The notes under the pieces: model-generated | The model's database searches: none | Told to the model about the DNA's origin: nothing | What the model saw: the letters and a program-made list of their open reading frames with translations, nothing else | Part shown: positions 6,296 through 13,215 of the stretch, piece by piece | How the letters are laid out: each line of letters begins with the position of its first letter | Position numbering within the stretch: position 1 is the stretch's first letter | Position numbers and translations under genes: made by a program | Source of the DNA: Chthonomonadaceae bacterium | GTDB lineage: Bacteria > Armatimonadota > Chthonomonadetes > Chthonomonadales > Chthonomonadaceae | Direction: 5' to 3' | NCBI GenBank assembly: GCA_025352825.1 | Contig: JANXSG010000068.1 | Coordinates: forward strand, 1 to 36,319 | DNA length: 36,319 nt

Positions 6296-7238
6296 CCTCG
6301 CCAGTTCTATAAGCCGACGCAGCGGCCTTACCTAAAATCCGCTCCTGCATGGAAACACTCTGCTTCGCAAACCACTCTTCGCCAGGCTGGATATCGGCAC
6401 GTGTTTCCTCCACACCATCAATACCCAGATCCTTCCAGCTTTTCGTCTCCGGAGCACATGAACATCTGCAATTTATATGGCTGTCCATCTGTTCGCTCAA
6501 CTCATGAAACGTGCCATTCATCGCAATGCACATCGGGCAAGTCCGCCCGCTCAGATCCGCAATCCAAACCCAGCCGGCAATCACATCCGAATTCGCCCTG
6601 TAACTCTCGATGCTGGAATCCCGATAAACCCGCATCACCTCCGTGCGGCTGATCGTCAATGCCCTCGTAAGATTGCCGCCCATCTCATGCCGCATCGCCC
6701 GCGCCATCCCTGCCGGATTCTGCCCCATCGCCACACCATTGAGCAAAATCTTTTTAATCGACGCGCTGCCGTCCCGCCCGAACTGCTCCAGCAGACTCCG
6801 CAGCGGCTTCCCATCGCCCAGGTTGCCAACCATATGTTCAAAAGCCCCGACTGGCAAATGGCTGAAGCTCGCGCCAACTCCAGAACGGTTCGAATCTATA
6901 CTCAACAAAGTCAACTGTTGAGCGTGATGCCTGGCCGCCTCCACCGCCTCGCGCTGCTGAACCGTAATCGTGCCCTCAGCATAATTTGCGAATACATTCA
7001 GCCGCTCTTCCGTCTGCTTCTGTAATGTCTGCAGCCTGCCTTCCTGAAATAACCAGGCCGGCGAAACCACTTCACCATTCTTCCGTGCTGTCTCCATTTT
7101 GGTGGTGACCGCATCCAGATCAGCACGGATACGCTGCCAGACATCTCCATATACACGCACCATCTCTGTAGCTGCTCTTCTTTCCTTAGCAAGCAGCTCA
7201 GCGCGAAACAACTCGGCCATATCATGAAGTAACGCCAC
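6207..7238 (-). CDS. MuF-type head morphogenesis protein (SPP1 gp7-like)
   Basis: A 343-residue minor head protein. The C-terminal half carries the MuF signature: SRTEVMRVYRDSSIESYR, then GWVWIADLSGRTCPMCIAMNG, then a Cys-rich loop HINCRCSCAP. The N-terminal half is helical (ELFRAELLAKERRAATEMVR). MuF proteins bind the portal, are packaged in small copy number, and may assist DNA release. It lies directly downstream of portal and the HExxH protein. The last codons overlap, antisense, with the end of the plus-strand frame 6113-6295. Confidence 0.9.
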   Translation of the reverse strand: MALLHDMAELFRAELLAKERRAATEMVRVYGDVWQRIRADLDAVTTKMETARKNGEVVSPAWLFQEGRLQTLQKQTEERLNVFANYAEGTITVQQREAVEAARHHAQQLTLLSIDSNRSGVGASFSHLPVGAFEHMVGNLGDGKPLRSLLEQFGRDGSASIKKILLNGVAMGQNPAGMARAMRHEMGGNLTRALTISRTEVMRVYRDSSIESYRANSDVIAGWVWIADLSGRTCPMCIAMNGTFHELSEQMDSHINCRCSCAPETKSWKDLGIDGVEETRADIQPGEEWFAKQSVSMQERILGKAAASAYRTGEVTLRDFVGEKQSAKWGRSMYAKSLKEAIQ

Positions 7239-7241
7239 AAC

Positions 7242-7541
7242 TCAGCTCTCCGTTTCGATCAGAAATTTCACCAGCGGCAGATTGTCCCTCAAAACACAAA
7301 GCAAACCTGAAGCAATGGCATGAACCTGCTCCTCAGTCATCTTTGTTGACATTGCATAATCTATAGAATGAAGAATTTCATGCAGCAAAGTATCCCGAGT
7401 CTGATCAGGGCACATATCCTCATTTAATGTGATTACACCCTTAATATGATCACATCTGCCAAGATATTCAGTGCCTAATGCTGTTTCCGCAAAAGTCTTA
7501 ATGTCCAGGCGCTTTCCAAATACCTTCACTTCATTGATCAC
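7242..7541 (-). CDS. Small HExxH metalloprotease-like protein in the head operon
   Basis: A 99-residue protein with a central zincin motif: TLLHEILHSIDYAM, the HExxH at residues 54-58, followed by an acidic helix (KMTEEQVHAIASGLLCVLRDN). HExxH supplies two zinc ligands and the catalytic Glu in zincins. The third ligand is not certain here; Asp61 or a downstream Glu is possible. Similar small proteins occur in tailed-phage late operons but their role is not established. It overlaps the portal stop by one base (7541), so translation is probably coupled. Peptidase activity is inferred from the motif only. Confidence 0.75.
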   Translation of the reverse strand: MINEVKVFGKRLDIKTFAETALGTEYLGRCDHIKGVITLNEDMCPDQTRDTLLHEILHSIDYAMSTKMTEEQVHAIASGLLCVLRDNLPLVKFLIETES

Positions 7542-8992
7542 TAGTCGCTCCCGCTTTGATTATTATTCCCCTGCTGCCCTGGCTGATTGCTGCCGCCACC
7601 ATCCAAACCGCCCTTATCGAACTTATCCATCAAATCCGCGCCAAACTCAGCCTCGGTCTGACGCTCTTTTGCCTTCTTGGCCGCCTCAATCCGCGCATCG
7701 TAACCCATTTCAGTAATGAGTGTATCTTTGCTGACCCCTAGTGTCTCGAGGATCACAGCTGCCTGCGCTTCTTCCAGCACATTCTGAGGGATGGTATCGG
7801 CCCAGCCGATCTTGATCTTCAGCCCCTCTGCGAATCCACCCAGCACAAGCAGGAACGAGTTCAGTCTCTTCAGCATGTCGCCGTAGATGAGCCGTTTCTT
7901 GCCAGTCTTCTTCGCGATCGGGCGATGCAGGATGTCGAGAGCGGTGCCAGACAAGGCACCGATGCTTTCGAGATTCCCTAGCGCGATTCCAGGGATGCTG
8001 ACCATTTCATAGAACGCCTCTTTGAGCTTATCTGCGTGCAGGATGCTGCTGCCAAGATCAGATACCATTTCGAGGTTTGCAAGTTTTGCCAACGGGTTGG
8101 GAAAAATCAAAGTAGAATCTACCGATACATCCAGGTCGCGCTCTTGAAAACCCGTACCCCACGTTTTGGGATGCGCATGATGTTTCAATATTCGGTTCGT
8201 ATTTGATTTAGTGAAATTGATAGCTGAATTGACCTCGACAACATCTTCCTCAAGATCCGACCGCCCCCAGAACTCATTAGGCATAGGAAGGTTTTGGCAC
8301 TGGAAGATCGGGCCGGTCCGGAACGGCCAGTTCTCAATCCCGATGAGCTGCCATGTCGTGGTATTCCCGATGGACTTCTCATCCTTGATCGACCAGTAGC
8401 CGTTCCCCTGATCTTGCTGAATAGTCGTGCGCCGCGTCATAGCCTGGCCGCTGTCAGGATCGACCGCGTTCCATTCAATCACGTAACACAAAACTTTATT
8501 GTAATCGTCCTGATCAGTAACAACACGCACACACTGAGGATCAACCAATGTCATGCGAGGATACGGTTCAAGAACATTCTTCGATCGATGCACGCGGATA
8601 TAGGAATGCCCGCACACGCCGCCGTTAATCCCCAGCATCATCAGCAGCGTCATCTTGTTGTTCGCTTCCCACATGGCTTCGAGCCAGACCTGTTCGGGCG
8701 GCTCCGGCTCAAACTCGCCGCTGTCGTCATCGTCGTCTGCTATCTGCTTGGCGGTAAGCGCTGGTTTCCCAAAGTCAACCTCGAAGTCAATATTCTCACC
8801 AAACAGAAACGATACACCGATATCGACCGTGTTGCCGCAGTAATTCAGGCGACAGTTATCATCTGTCTGCCCTGATTTGACCTTCAGCGGCTTATCGAGC
8901 TTACCAGTGTACGCCTTCCATCGCTGCTGAATTTCTGATTTCCGCAGCTGATCGCCTGAATTAGCATAATTGAGAACTGTCTGAGCTATCAT
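7541..8992 (-). CDS. Portal protein (SPP1 gp6-like)
   Basis: A 483-residue protein with the sequence pattern of SPP1/HK97-superfamily portals. The N-terminus has YANSGDQLRKSEIQQRWKAY and DDNCRLNYCGNTVDIGVSFLFGE. The middle has GVCGHSYIRVHR and DPQCVRVVTDQDD. There is a TSKS-like block (VNSAINFTKSNTNRILKHHA), then SIPGIALGNLESIGALSGTAL, the crown-stem helix region, and a Gly/Asn/Gln-rich C-terminal tail. It forms the dodecameric ring through which DNA enters. It starts 3 bases after the terminase stop, so the two are likely co-translated. Confidence 0.9.
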   Translation of the reverse strand: MIAQTVLNYANSGDQLRKSEIQQRWKAYTGKLDKPLKVKSGQTDDNCRLNYCGNTVDIGVSFLFGENIDFEVDFGKPALTAKQIADDDDDSGEFEPEPPEQVWLEAMWEANNKMTLLMMLGINGGVCGHSYIRVHRSKNVLEPYPRMTLVDPQCVRVVTDQDDYNKVLCYVIEWNAVDPDSGQAMTRRTTIQQDQGNGYWSIKDEKSIGNTTTWQLIGIENWPFRTGPIFQCQNLPMPNEFWGRSDLEEDVVEVNSAINFTKSNTNRILKHHAHPKTWGTGFQERDLDVSVDSTLIFPNPLAKLANLEMVSDLGSSILHADKLKEAFYEMVSIPGIALGNLESIGALSGTALDILHRPIAKKTGKKRLIYGDMLKRLNSFLLVLGGFAEGLKIKIGWADTIPQNVLEEAQAAVILETLGVSKDTLITEMGYDARIEAAKKAKERQTEAEFGADLMDKFDKGGLDGGGSNQPGQQGNNNQSGSD

Positions 8993-8995
8993 TGT

Positions 8996-10297
8996 TTACC
9001 CCCAAATACTGCGGCCTTCTCGAGTTACCCCATCCATAAAGGTCGAACAGACATATCTCATCGCATCAAGCCTGTGAAAATGTCGTTTATTATCGATTTC
9101 CTCAAGTGCCTGGCCAGACGGATCGAGCTTGCGTCGATATGTTCCAAGCTCATCCTGCAGCCCCTTCAAATCGTCGAACACAAATAGTCTGTTCTGCTTG
9201 AACAGGCTATAAGGCCGGTCGATACCGCCCTCCACATCGGCGATATATGGCTGAATGATATTGGCGCCAGCAGCTGCCCAGTCCATGCGCTGCTGAGTTT
9301 CCGAGGGAGCGCCGCCGATCCACAACACAACATTCTCGCCTTTCGATGCTGCAATATGAGTGTCGACGTGTTCCTGTGTCGACTTGCCACCTTCAAGAGA
9401 TTCCCGATAGATGATATATCGTCCACGTTCCTGGTCTTCTGCTACTGTCAACACTGCTGTGTTGACAGCGCCGAAGTCGACTCCGATATAGCGAGGCCAA
9501 TGTGCAGGAATTGCAAATCTCGGTATCTTATGGATATCATCGTCGAAACAGTCGTAAATCAATCCTGCCGGCTTCGCAAACATCCCATCATAAAACATGA
9601 GAAAACGGTGTAACGGCATCGTTGCTTTTGCACGGTTATATTCGGCTTTTGAGAAATTCGGATTGAAATAACTAGGAAACTGAATCACTTGGAAGTCAGT
9701 GTCACCATTCACCCATCTATCGTAAACCTGCTGCTTGATCCATCCTAAATTATAAGGCGTCGTTGATGCTAGCACTCGTCCGCGGCTTAAAGACAATCGT
9801 CTTAGGACTGCCTCCCAACTCTCCAGCGTGAAATTGTCCTGGCCGCATTCATCCAGCCAGGCAGCTTTCGCAGTGAGCGATTCCAGTCCGCCGCCACTGC
9901 TCGCGGATCGTAGAACGATCCTACCCCACATATTATCGTCTGCACGCTTCGCCCAGAATTTACCGGTCGAAGGATCCTGCAGTTCAAGAATGCGGTCACC
10001 TGTCCAGTATCGCGCTGTCTTGAGAGTATGCTCGAACAGCTCACGCAGCGCGGGCAGCATCTTCAGCTTGAAGAGGTCGTAACTGGCGGTTGCCGCTATA
10101 TAATCGTTGAGCTCGCCCGACCGCGCAGTATTCTGGATCTCACGCCACAACCAGATCGGCCCGTAACTCGTCTTGCCAGATTGAGTTCCGGCGACAACAA
10201 ACACAAACCGCCGCGTCGATCTCCACGCCTTCGCCTGCCCTGGGTGGAGATGAAACTTGAGCTTCCCATTCTCGACAGTATAAAGCTCACTCGCCAT
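8996..10297 (-). CDS. terL: Terminase large subunit
   Basis: A 433-residue packaging motor. The ATPase half carries Walker A GTQSGKT (residues 37-43), an adenine-binding Gln region near HPGQAKAW (17-25), Walker B AAWLDE (145-150) and a coupling motif STTP (178-181). The nuclease half begins YIGVDFGAVNTAVL, with the first metal-binding Asp at 274, and continues through an acidic segment to HRLDAMRY near the C-terminus. It cuts concatemers and pumps DNA into the prohead. It overlaps the preceding small gene (10287-10553) by 11 bases. Confidence 0.95.
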   Translation of the reverse strand: MASELYTVENGKLKFHLHPGQAKAWRSTRRFVFVVAGTQSGKTSYGPIWLWREIQNTARSGELNDYIAATASYDLFKLKMLPALRELFEHTLKTARYWTGDRILELQDPSTGKFWAKRADDNMWGRIVLRSASSGGGLESLTAKAAWLDECGQDNFTLESWEAVLRRLSLSRGRVLASTTPYNLGWIKQQVYDRWVNGDTDFQVIQFPSYFNPNFSKAEYNRAKATMPLHRFLMFYDGMFAKPAGLIYDCFDDDIHKIPRFAIPAHWPRYIGVDFGAVNTAVLTVAEDQERGRYIIYRESLEGGKSTQEHVDTHIAASKGENVVLWIGGAPSETQQRMDWAAAGANIIQPYIADVEGGIDRPYSLFKQNRLFVFDDLKGLQDELGTYRRKLDPSGQALEEIDNKRHFHRLDAMRYVCSTFMDGVTREGRSIWG

Positions 10298-10553
10298 CTA
10301 CCATGGCTTCGTAAGTAGCCTCGAAAATGTCCGGTTTACATGGGTAATGCTCTCCCTGAACACCAGTAATAGTCCAGTCGCCTTCTGATACAAACAAATC
10401 GCCTTCTAAAGTTGAAATCCAATACTTACCAACTCTTTGCGGTTCGTTATCTGGGGCTGGAGTGCTGAAGTTGACATTAAGATGTGTTTCTGGATTAGAA
10501 GCACTGAACTGTACAGCATCAATTACGATTGGTTTCTTTCGAAACTTAGACAT
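10287..10553 (-). CDS. Conserved small phage protein between terminase genes
   Basis: An 88-residue protein of a widespread phage family with the pattern KFRKKPIVIDAVQF at the N-terminus and TLEGDLFVSEGDWTITGV...GEHYPCKPDIFEATYE at the C-terminus. It is often found in phage genomes but has no established function. The fold is probably a small beta-rich domain. It sits between terS and terL and overlaps terL by 11 bases, suggesting coupled translation. Not itself a terminase. Confidence 0.75.
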   Translation of the reverse strand: MSKFRKKPIVIDAVQFSASNPETHLNVNFSTPAPDNEPQRVGKYWISTLEGDLFVSEGDWTITGVQGEHYPCKPDIFEATYEAMVDGE

Positions 10554-10555
10554 AT

Positions 10556-10927
10556 CTACTCCTCTTCCTCGTCGGGCAGCTCGACAATCACCTCAGTAAT
10601 CTTAATCGGGCCCCCACCGGTTCCGCTTATCTCCACTTCTTGAGTATCGCCCCATTCCGCTCTTCTTCGTCGTTTAAGCCATGACTCGGCAGCTCTCCAC
10701 TCACCATTTACTGCAGCATTCATCAATAGAGCAGCCATCCTGCATTCTGCTTCCGCCTCCGCGCGCGTAACAGCCCGACAAAACAAGACATTACTCTTCA
10801 TCCATCTAGCAAATGTTTTAGAATCAATCTCCACGGCCTCAGCTGCTGCAGTACGAGTCGATCCAGTTTGCAGACGATCACATATTGCTTTGCTTATTTG
10901 CTCATTATATTTGCTAGGTCGTGCCAT
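10556..10927 (-). CDS. terS: Terminase small subunit
   Basis: A 123-residue protein with an N-terminal helix-turn-helix typical of small terminases: MARPSKYNEQISKAICDRLQTGSTRTAAAEAV, then SKTFARWMKSN. An oligomerising helical middle follows (RAEAEAECRMAALLMNAAVNGEWRAAESWLKRRRR) and an acidic C-terminal tail (VELPDEEEE). It recognises the packaging site and recruits TerL. The ATG overlaps the upstream stop (TAATG) and no close Shine-Dalgarno is visible, so it is probably translated by coupling from 10927-11145. The long inverted repeat just upstream could be its recognition site. Confidence 0.9.
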   Translation of the reverse strand: MARPSKYNEQISKAICDRLQTGSTRTAAAEAVEIDSKTFARWMKSNVLFCRAVTRAEAEAECRMAALLMNAAVNGEWRAAESWLKRRRRAEWGDTQEVEISGTGGGPIKITEVIVELPDEEEE

Positions 10928-11145
10928 TAGTTTTTCGCATGCAGATCTCCACTGCGTTTTTTAAGTGGTGAAAGTGGTGAAGAAGGGATAATAGCCAATG
11001 TAATTTCACCCCCAATCAAACTAAAACGCAGTGGAGATCTGCAGCCGTGGCAAGGCGCCAGGCGAAGTGAAACCGCCTCACCTGCATCAAGAGCCATTAA
11101 AAACCTCCCGCACTTCGGGCAGCGAATATCTTTAGAGGATTCCAC
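10927..11145 (-). CDS. Com-like zinc-ribbon protein
   Basis: Chosen start is GTG 11145, which has AGGAG eight bases upstream; an in-frame TTG at 11169 lies in the terminator T tract. The 72-residue product has a zinc ribbon IRCPKCGRFLM...PCHGC (Cys 9, 12, 32, 35), similar in layout to Mu Com, an RNA-binding translational activator. The C-terminal third is encoded by a 21-bp inverted repeat and its loop, giving SPLRFSL and KKRSGDLH. It is the first gene after a terminator and the last before terS. Regulation of terS is possible but not shown. Confidence 0.65.
   Translation of the reverse strand: MESSKDIRCPKCGRFLMALDAGEAVSLRLAPCHGCRSPLRFSLIGGEITLAIIPSSPLSPLKKRSGDLHAKN
10940..11043. repeat. Perfect 21-bp inverted repeat with 62-base loop, ahead of terS
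   Basis: The arms are 10940-10960 (beginning TGCAGATCTCCACTG) and 11023-11043 (ending CAGTGGAGATCTGCA), complementary over all 21 bases. It lies inside the Com-like coding region and ends 13 bases before the terS start. It could be an mRNA hairpin controlling terS, or a terminase recognition (pac/cos) element. Confidence 0.8.
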
Positions 11146-11159
11146 GATAACAACTCCTG

Positions 11160-11209
11160 GAACAAACAAAAACGCCCAAGAACGGTAAATAATGCCCGTT
11201 CGTGGGCGT
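11160..11209 (-). terminator. Intrinsic terminator between early and packaging genes
   Basis: Stem arms at 11172-11185 and 11196-11209 pair over 13 of 14 positions. On the minus strand the stem is followed by TTTTTGTTTGTT. It separates the early operon, ending at 11272, from the packaging operon, whose first start codon is at 11145. Late genes would need antitermination or a promoter I did not find. Confidence 0.75.
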
Positions 11210-11271
11210 AAGCAATATAAAAATGTCTGTCAATCCAATTATAGCACACCTCAAATAATTCAGCAATTAGT
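11210..11271. other. Short untranslated spacer
   Basis: Between the terminator and the 35-aa membrane peptide. It is AT-rich and shows no convincing promoter hexamers or repeat. Confidence 0.5.
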
Positions 11272-11379
11272 TCAATCTTTACTTACAGAATTGGCCGCCC
11301 CTTTCACCAGATACCAAAACAAACAATGAATATTCAACGCCACCAAAACCGCCACAACAATCGACCGAAAGTCATTCAT
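11272..11379 (-). CDS. 35-aa single-span membrane peptide
   Basis: A short gene starting at ATG 11379 and ending TGA 11272. The start overlaps the stop of 11376-12008 as ATGA, with AAGGAG five bases upstream, a strong signal for coupled translation. The product begins [19 protein letters not shown] and continues [16 protein letters not shown]: a single hydrophobic helix (about residues 6-26) with a short basic tail. It could be a small regulatory or inhibitory membrane peptide. No family is recognised. It is the last gene before the terminator. Confidence 0.65.
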   Translation of the reverse strand: MNDFRSIVVAVLVALNIHCLFWYLVKGAANSVSKD

Positions 11380-12008
11380 TTAAACTCCTTCGGGAATTCA
11401 TCCCACGTGCGGCCGTCCAGCATCCTGCCTGCTGCCTTTTTACCAATTCTGGCATATGCAATCCCCTCTCCGGGACCTCGCCAGCATCGTGAATGGTCGC
11501 AATAATGCCCCAATCCTTCGGATCGCTTTTTATCTTCTTGTGGGAAATATGCACCCCATTGCTTAAATAAGAATGGAACTCCAGCAGCAACACAATCATC
11601 CCTCATCCTCCGAAACCAATCGGGATGTGACGGACGTGCGTTCGACCCACTTTCTCCACCAGCGTCACGCATTTCTTTTACCAGCACTTCCATATCCTTA
11701 TTTGCTTCTATGCTGTCATGTTCACGTGACCATCGACGTATGTCGATATCCCTGGCGCGAGCATTAAATAGCTCTGTATCTATCCCGCATAATGCGCAAA
11801 CGCCCTTATCCCTACCCCCAACACAATGCCTCATGTACCCAGGCCTCGACCGCAGCTGAAACTCATGACTACAGTCGTCATTACAAAATGTACGCCTTCC
11901 CCGCGGGACCTCTTTTGAACACCATCGGCAGCAAGCCCGGCCATTCGGCCCCCGCGGCAAATCTCTCGCGGGCATTGCGGACGTATTCTTAAATCGCTCA
12001 GTACTCAT
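11376..12008 (-). CDS. Chimeric protein: HNH-type zinc N-terminus fused to Gp37/Gp68 (DUF5131) C-terminus
   Basis: Start chosen at ATG 12008, with GGGG six bases upstream. Residues 24-80 have the Cys-rich opening of phage HNH nucleases: [17 protein letters not shown], then [11 protein letters not shown]. The catalytic DHxxP...NLxxLC...H core that should follow is absent. From about residue 125 it instead matches the C-terminal end of the phage Gp37/Gp68 family (DUF5131): [31 protein letters not shown], then [18 protein letters not shown]. The radical-SAM-like CxxxCxxC part is missing. It looks like a deletion fusion of two genes, each lacking its active part. Confidence 0.75.
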   Translation of the reverse strand: MSTERFKNTSAMPARDLPRGPNGRACCRWCSKEVPRGRRTFCNDDCSHEFQLRSRPGYMRHCVGGRDKGVCALCGIDTELFNARARDIDIRRWSREHDSIEANKDMEVLVKEMRDAGGESGSNARPSHPDWFRRMRDDCVAAGVPFLFKQWGAYFPQEDKKRSEGLGHYCDHSRCWRGPGEGIAYARIGKKAAGRMLDGRTWDEFPKEFK

Positions 12009-12213
12009 TTCTAACCCCAATGCAGACTAGTTTCCCATCGACAGCTTCGAAGTTAGGAACTCCATCTAGCGTATACTCGTTTTTAGTGCCGTTATCGTAG
12101 TAGTCGGTAAAGGTGCATTTCTTGGCATAACTATCGTAGAAAAGCGTCCGATGCACGATGTGCGGCTCCTGTTCGGCAGCACGATCAAATGCGATAACAA
12201 GTTGATTACTCAT
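11998..12213 (-). CDS. Small unknown early protein
   Basis: A 71-residue protein ([20 protein letters not shown]...) with a probable beta-rich C-terminus ([31 protein letters not shown]). The start overlaps the stop of the replication gene as ATGA (12213-12210), and its end overlaps the next gene, so it is part of a tightly packed operon. No family is recognised and no motif was found. Confidence 0.7.
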   Translation of the reverse strand: MSNQLVIAFDRAAEQEPHIVHRTLFYDSYAKKCTFTDYYDNGTKNEYTLDGVPNFEAVDGKLVCIGVRNEY

Positions 12214-13211
12214 ACCGACTGACCAACCTTCCCGATCTTGTTTTTCAACGCCAAAAACTCCGCGGGGGGTGGTACAGAACTCGCTTGCTGCTTCTCCATG
12301 AGTTTCTGTGCCTCCGCAGATGTTAATCCACCAGGCGACGCCTTTGCCTTAGCTTTTTTATCTTCAGCCGTCGCCTTCAATTCGTCTTCCTGGAGAAATC
12401 GAATCGCATTGTTGATCCAAAGCTGTGTAACTTCCTTCCATCCTCGCAACTCAGATTTATTCCTGCCAGTACGCCAAAGCACTTTCGCATGGTGGTAATA
12501 AAATTTTGTGCCCTCAGACCTCCAGCCATCGCCATGACGCCGCACAAACCAATTCTCAACATCCTCCAGCGTCGGCGGGAATCTCTCTGTGCGCTCATCC
12601 AAAATATGTTCAATCTCAGCGCCACTAACTCCGTCATGAACCATTTCGCCGGCTTCAGCAATATGGTCGGTATCGGGACTGCATCCAGCGCTCTGCGCAA
12701 AAGAAGAGGCGGAGGAGGCGGGAGCGTCAGGCGGCAGCGTCACGCGCATCCTACCTCCTACCTCCTCCTTCCTAACTTCCTGATTCCTACTTCCTAACTT
12801 CCTACTTCCTAACCCATGTTGCTCAGTGAGTGGCTCACTGAATGATTCATTGAGTTCCTCATTGAGTGGCTCATACAACTCCGGAGGAGGGATCCGTGAG
12901 GGAGTTGGGCGGTTCACCACCTGGTGTTTCGCGAACGCCACCACTTGATAATGCCGCGTACCATTCACATCATACAGAACAATCCGGCCGGCCTCAGATA
13001 GCTGCAGAATGCACCGCTCCACATCCTCACGCTGGATATTGTCATCCAGCGGAAACGCAAAACCAACAATCTCCTTGCTGATGCACCTATTCCGGCCCTC
13101 ATCATCAGCAAAATTCCACATCGCAATATAAAGTAGACGCGTCATCAAATCCAGTGAGCAAATCACAGGATCACTCCAAAACTCAGGCTTAATATATCGC
13201 ATCCTCGGCAT
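12210..13211 (-). CDS. Replication initiator / replisome organiser-like protein
   Basis: Start chosen at ATG 13211 (MPRMRYIKPEFWSDPVICSL), with GGAG seven bases upstream. The longer frame from 13,274 has a poor start. The 333-residue protein opens with a winged-helix-like domain (YIKPEFWSDP, RLLYIAMWNFADDEGR, REDVERCILQLSEAGRI) typical of phage replication organisers of the lambda O/DnaD-like group. A low-complexity linker follows, encoded by 12-bp iterons and a purine-rich tract. The C-terminal part (LEDVENWFVRRHGDGW, FYYHHAKVLWRTGRNKSELR, GWKEVTQLWINNA) resembles modules that recruit host helicase. The internal repeats suggest the origin lies within the gene. Confidence 0.75.
   Translation of the reverse strand: MPRMRYIKPEFWSDPVICSLDLMTRLLYIAMWNFADDEGRNRCISKEIVGFAFPLDDNIQREDVERCILQLSEAGRIVLYDVNGTRHYQVVAFAKHQVVNRPTPSRIPPPELYEPLNEELNESFSEPLTEQHGLGSRKLGSRNQEVRKEEVGGRMRVTLPPDAPASSASSFAQSAGCSPDTDHIAEAGEMVHDGVSGAEIEHILDERTERFPPTLEDVENWFVRRHGDGWRSEGTKFYYHHAKVLWRTGRNKSELRGWKEVTQLWINNAIRFLQEDELKATAEDKKAKAKASPGGLTSAEAQKLMEKQQASSVPPPAEFLALKNKIGKVGQSV
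12747..12814. repeat. Polypyrimidine/polypurine repeat tract in replication gene
   Basis: About 68 bases made almost only of short CTAACTTC/CTACTTC-type units (CTTCCTAACTTCCTACTTCC and similar) on the plus strand, giving a purine-only coding strand. Next to the iterons at 12,823-12,870, it could form an easily melted or unusual DNA structure at an origin. Confidence 0.6.
12823..12870. repeat. Four tandem 12-bp iterons, probable replication origin
   Basis: Four consecutive 12-mers: TCAGTGAGTGGC, TCACTGAATGAT, TCATTGAGTTCC and TCATTGAGTGGC, consensus TCAnTGAnTnnn. They encode tetrapeptides EPLN, EELN, ESFS and EPLT in the initiator. Iterons within the initiator gene beside a biased tract are the arrangement of the lambdoid origin. 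Confidence 0.6.
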
Positions 13212-13215
13212 ACTT

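Noticed and set aside
6477-7025. Plus-strand open frame opposite the MuF-type gene
   Set aside because: Pro/His/Arg-rich antisense frame of a strongly supported gene.
8294-8875. 193-codon plus-strand frame opposite portal
   Set aside because: Antisense to portal, no start signal, no family pattern.
10287-10553. This gene as a second terminase subunit or endonuclease
   Set aside because: No HNH or terminase motif; it matches a common small phage family of unknown role.
12823-12870. Iterons as a simple protein-repeat artefact
   Set aside because: They do encode four-residue repeats, but the DNA units are kept at third positions too and lie in an initiator gene, so a DNA-level role is favoured; not fully excluded.
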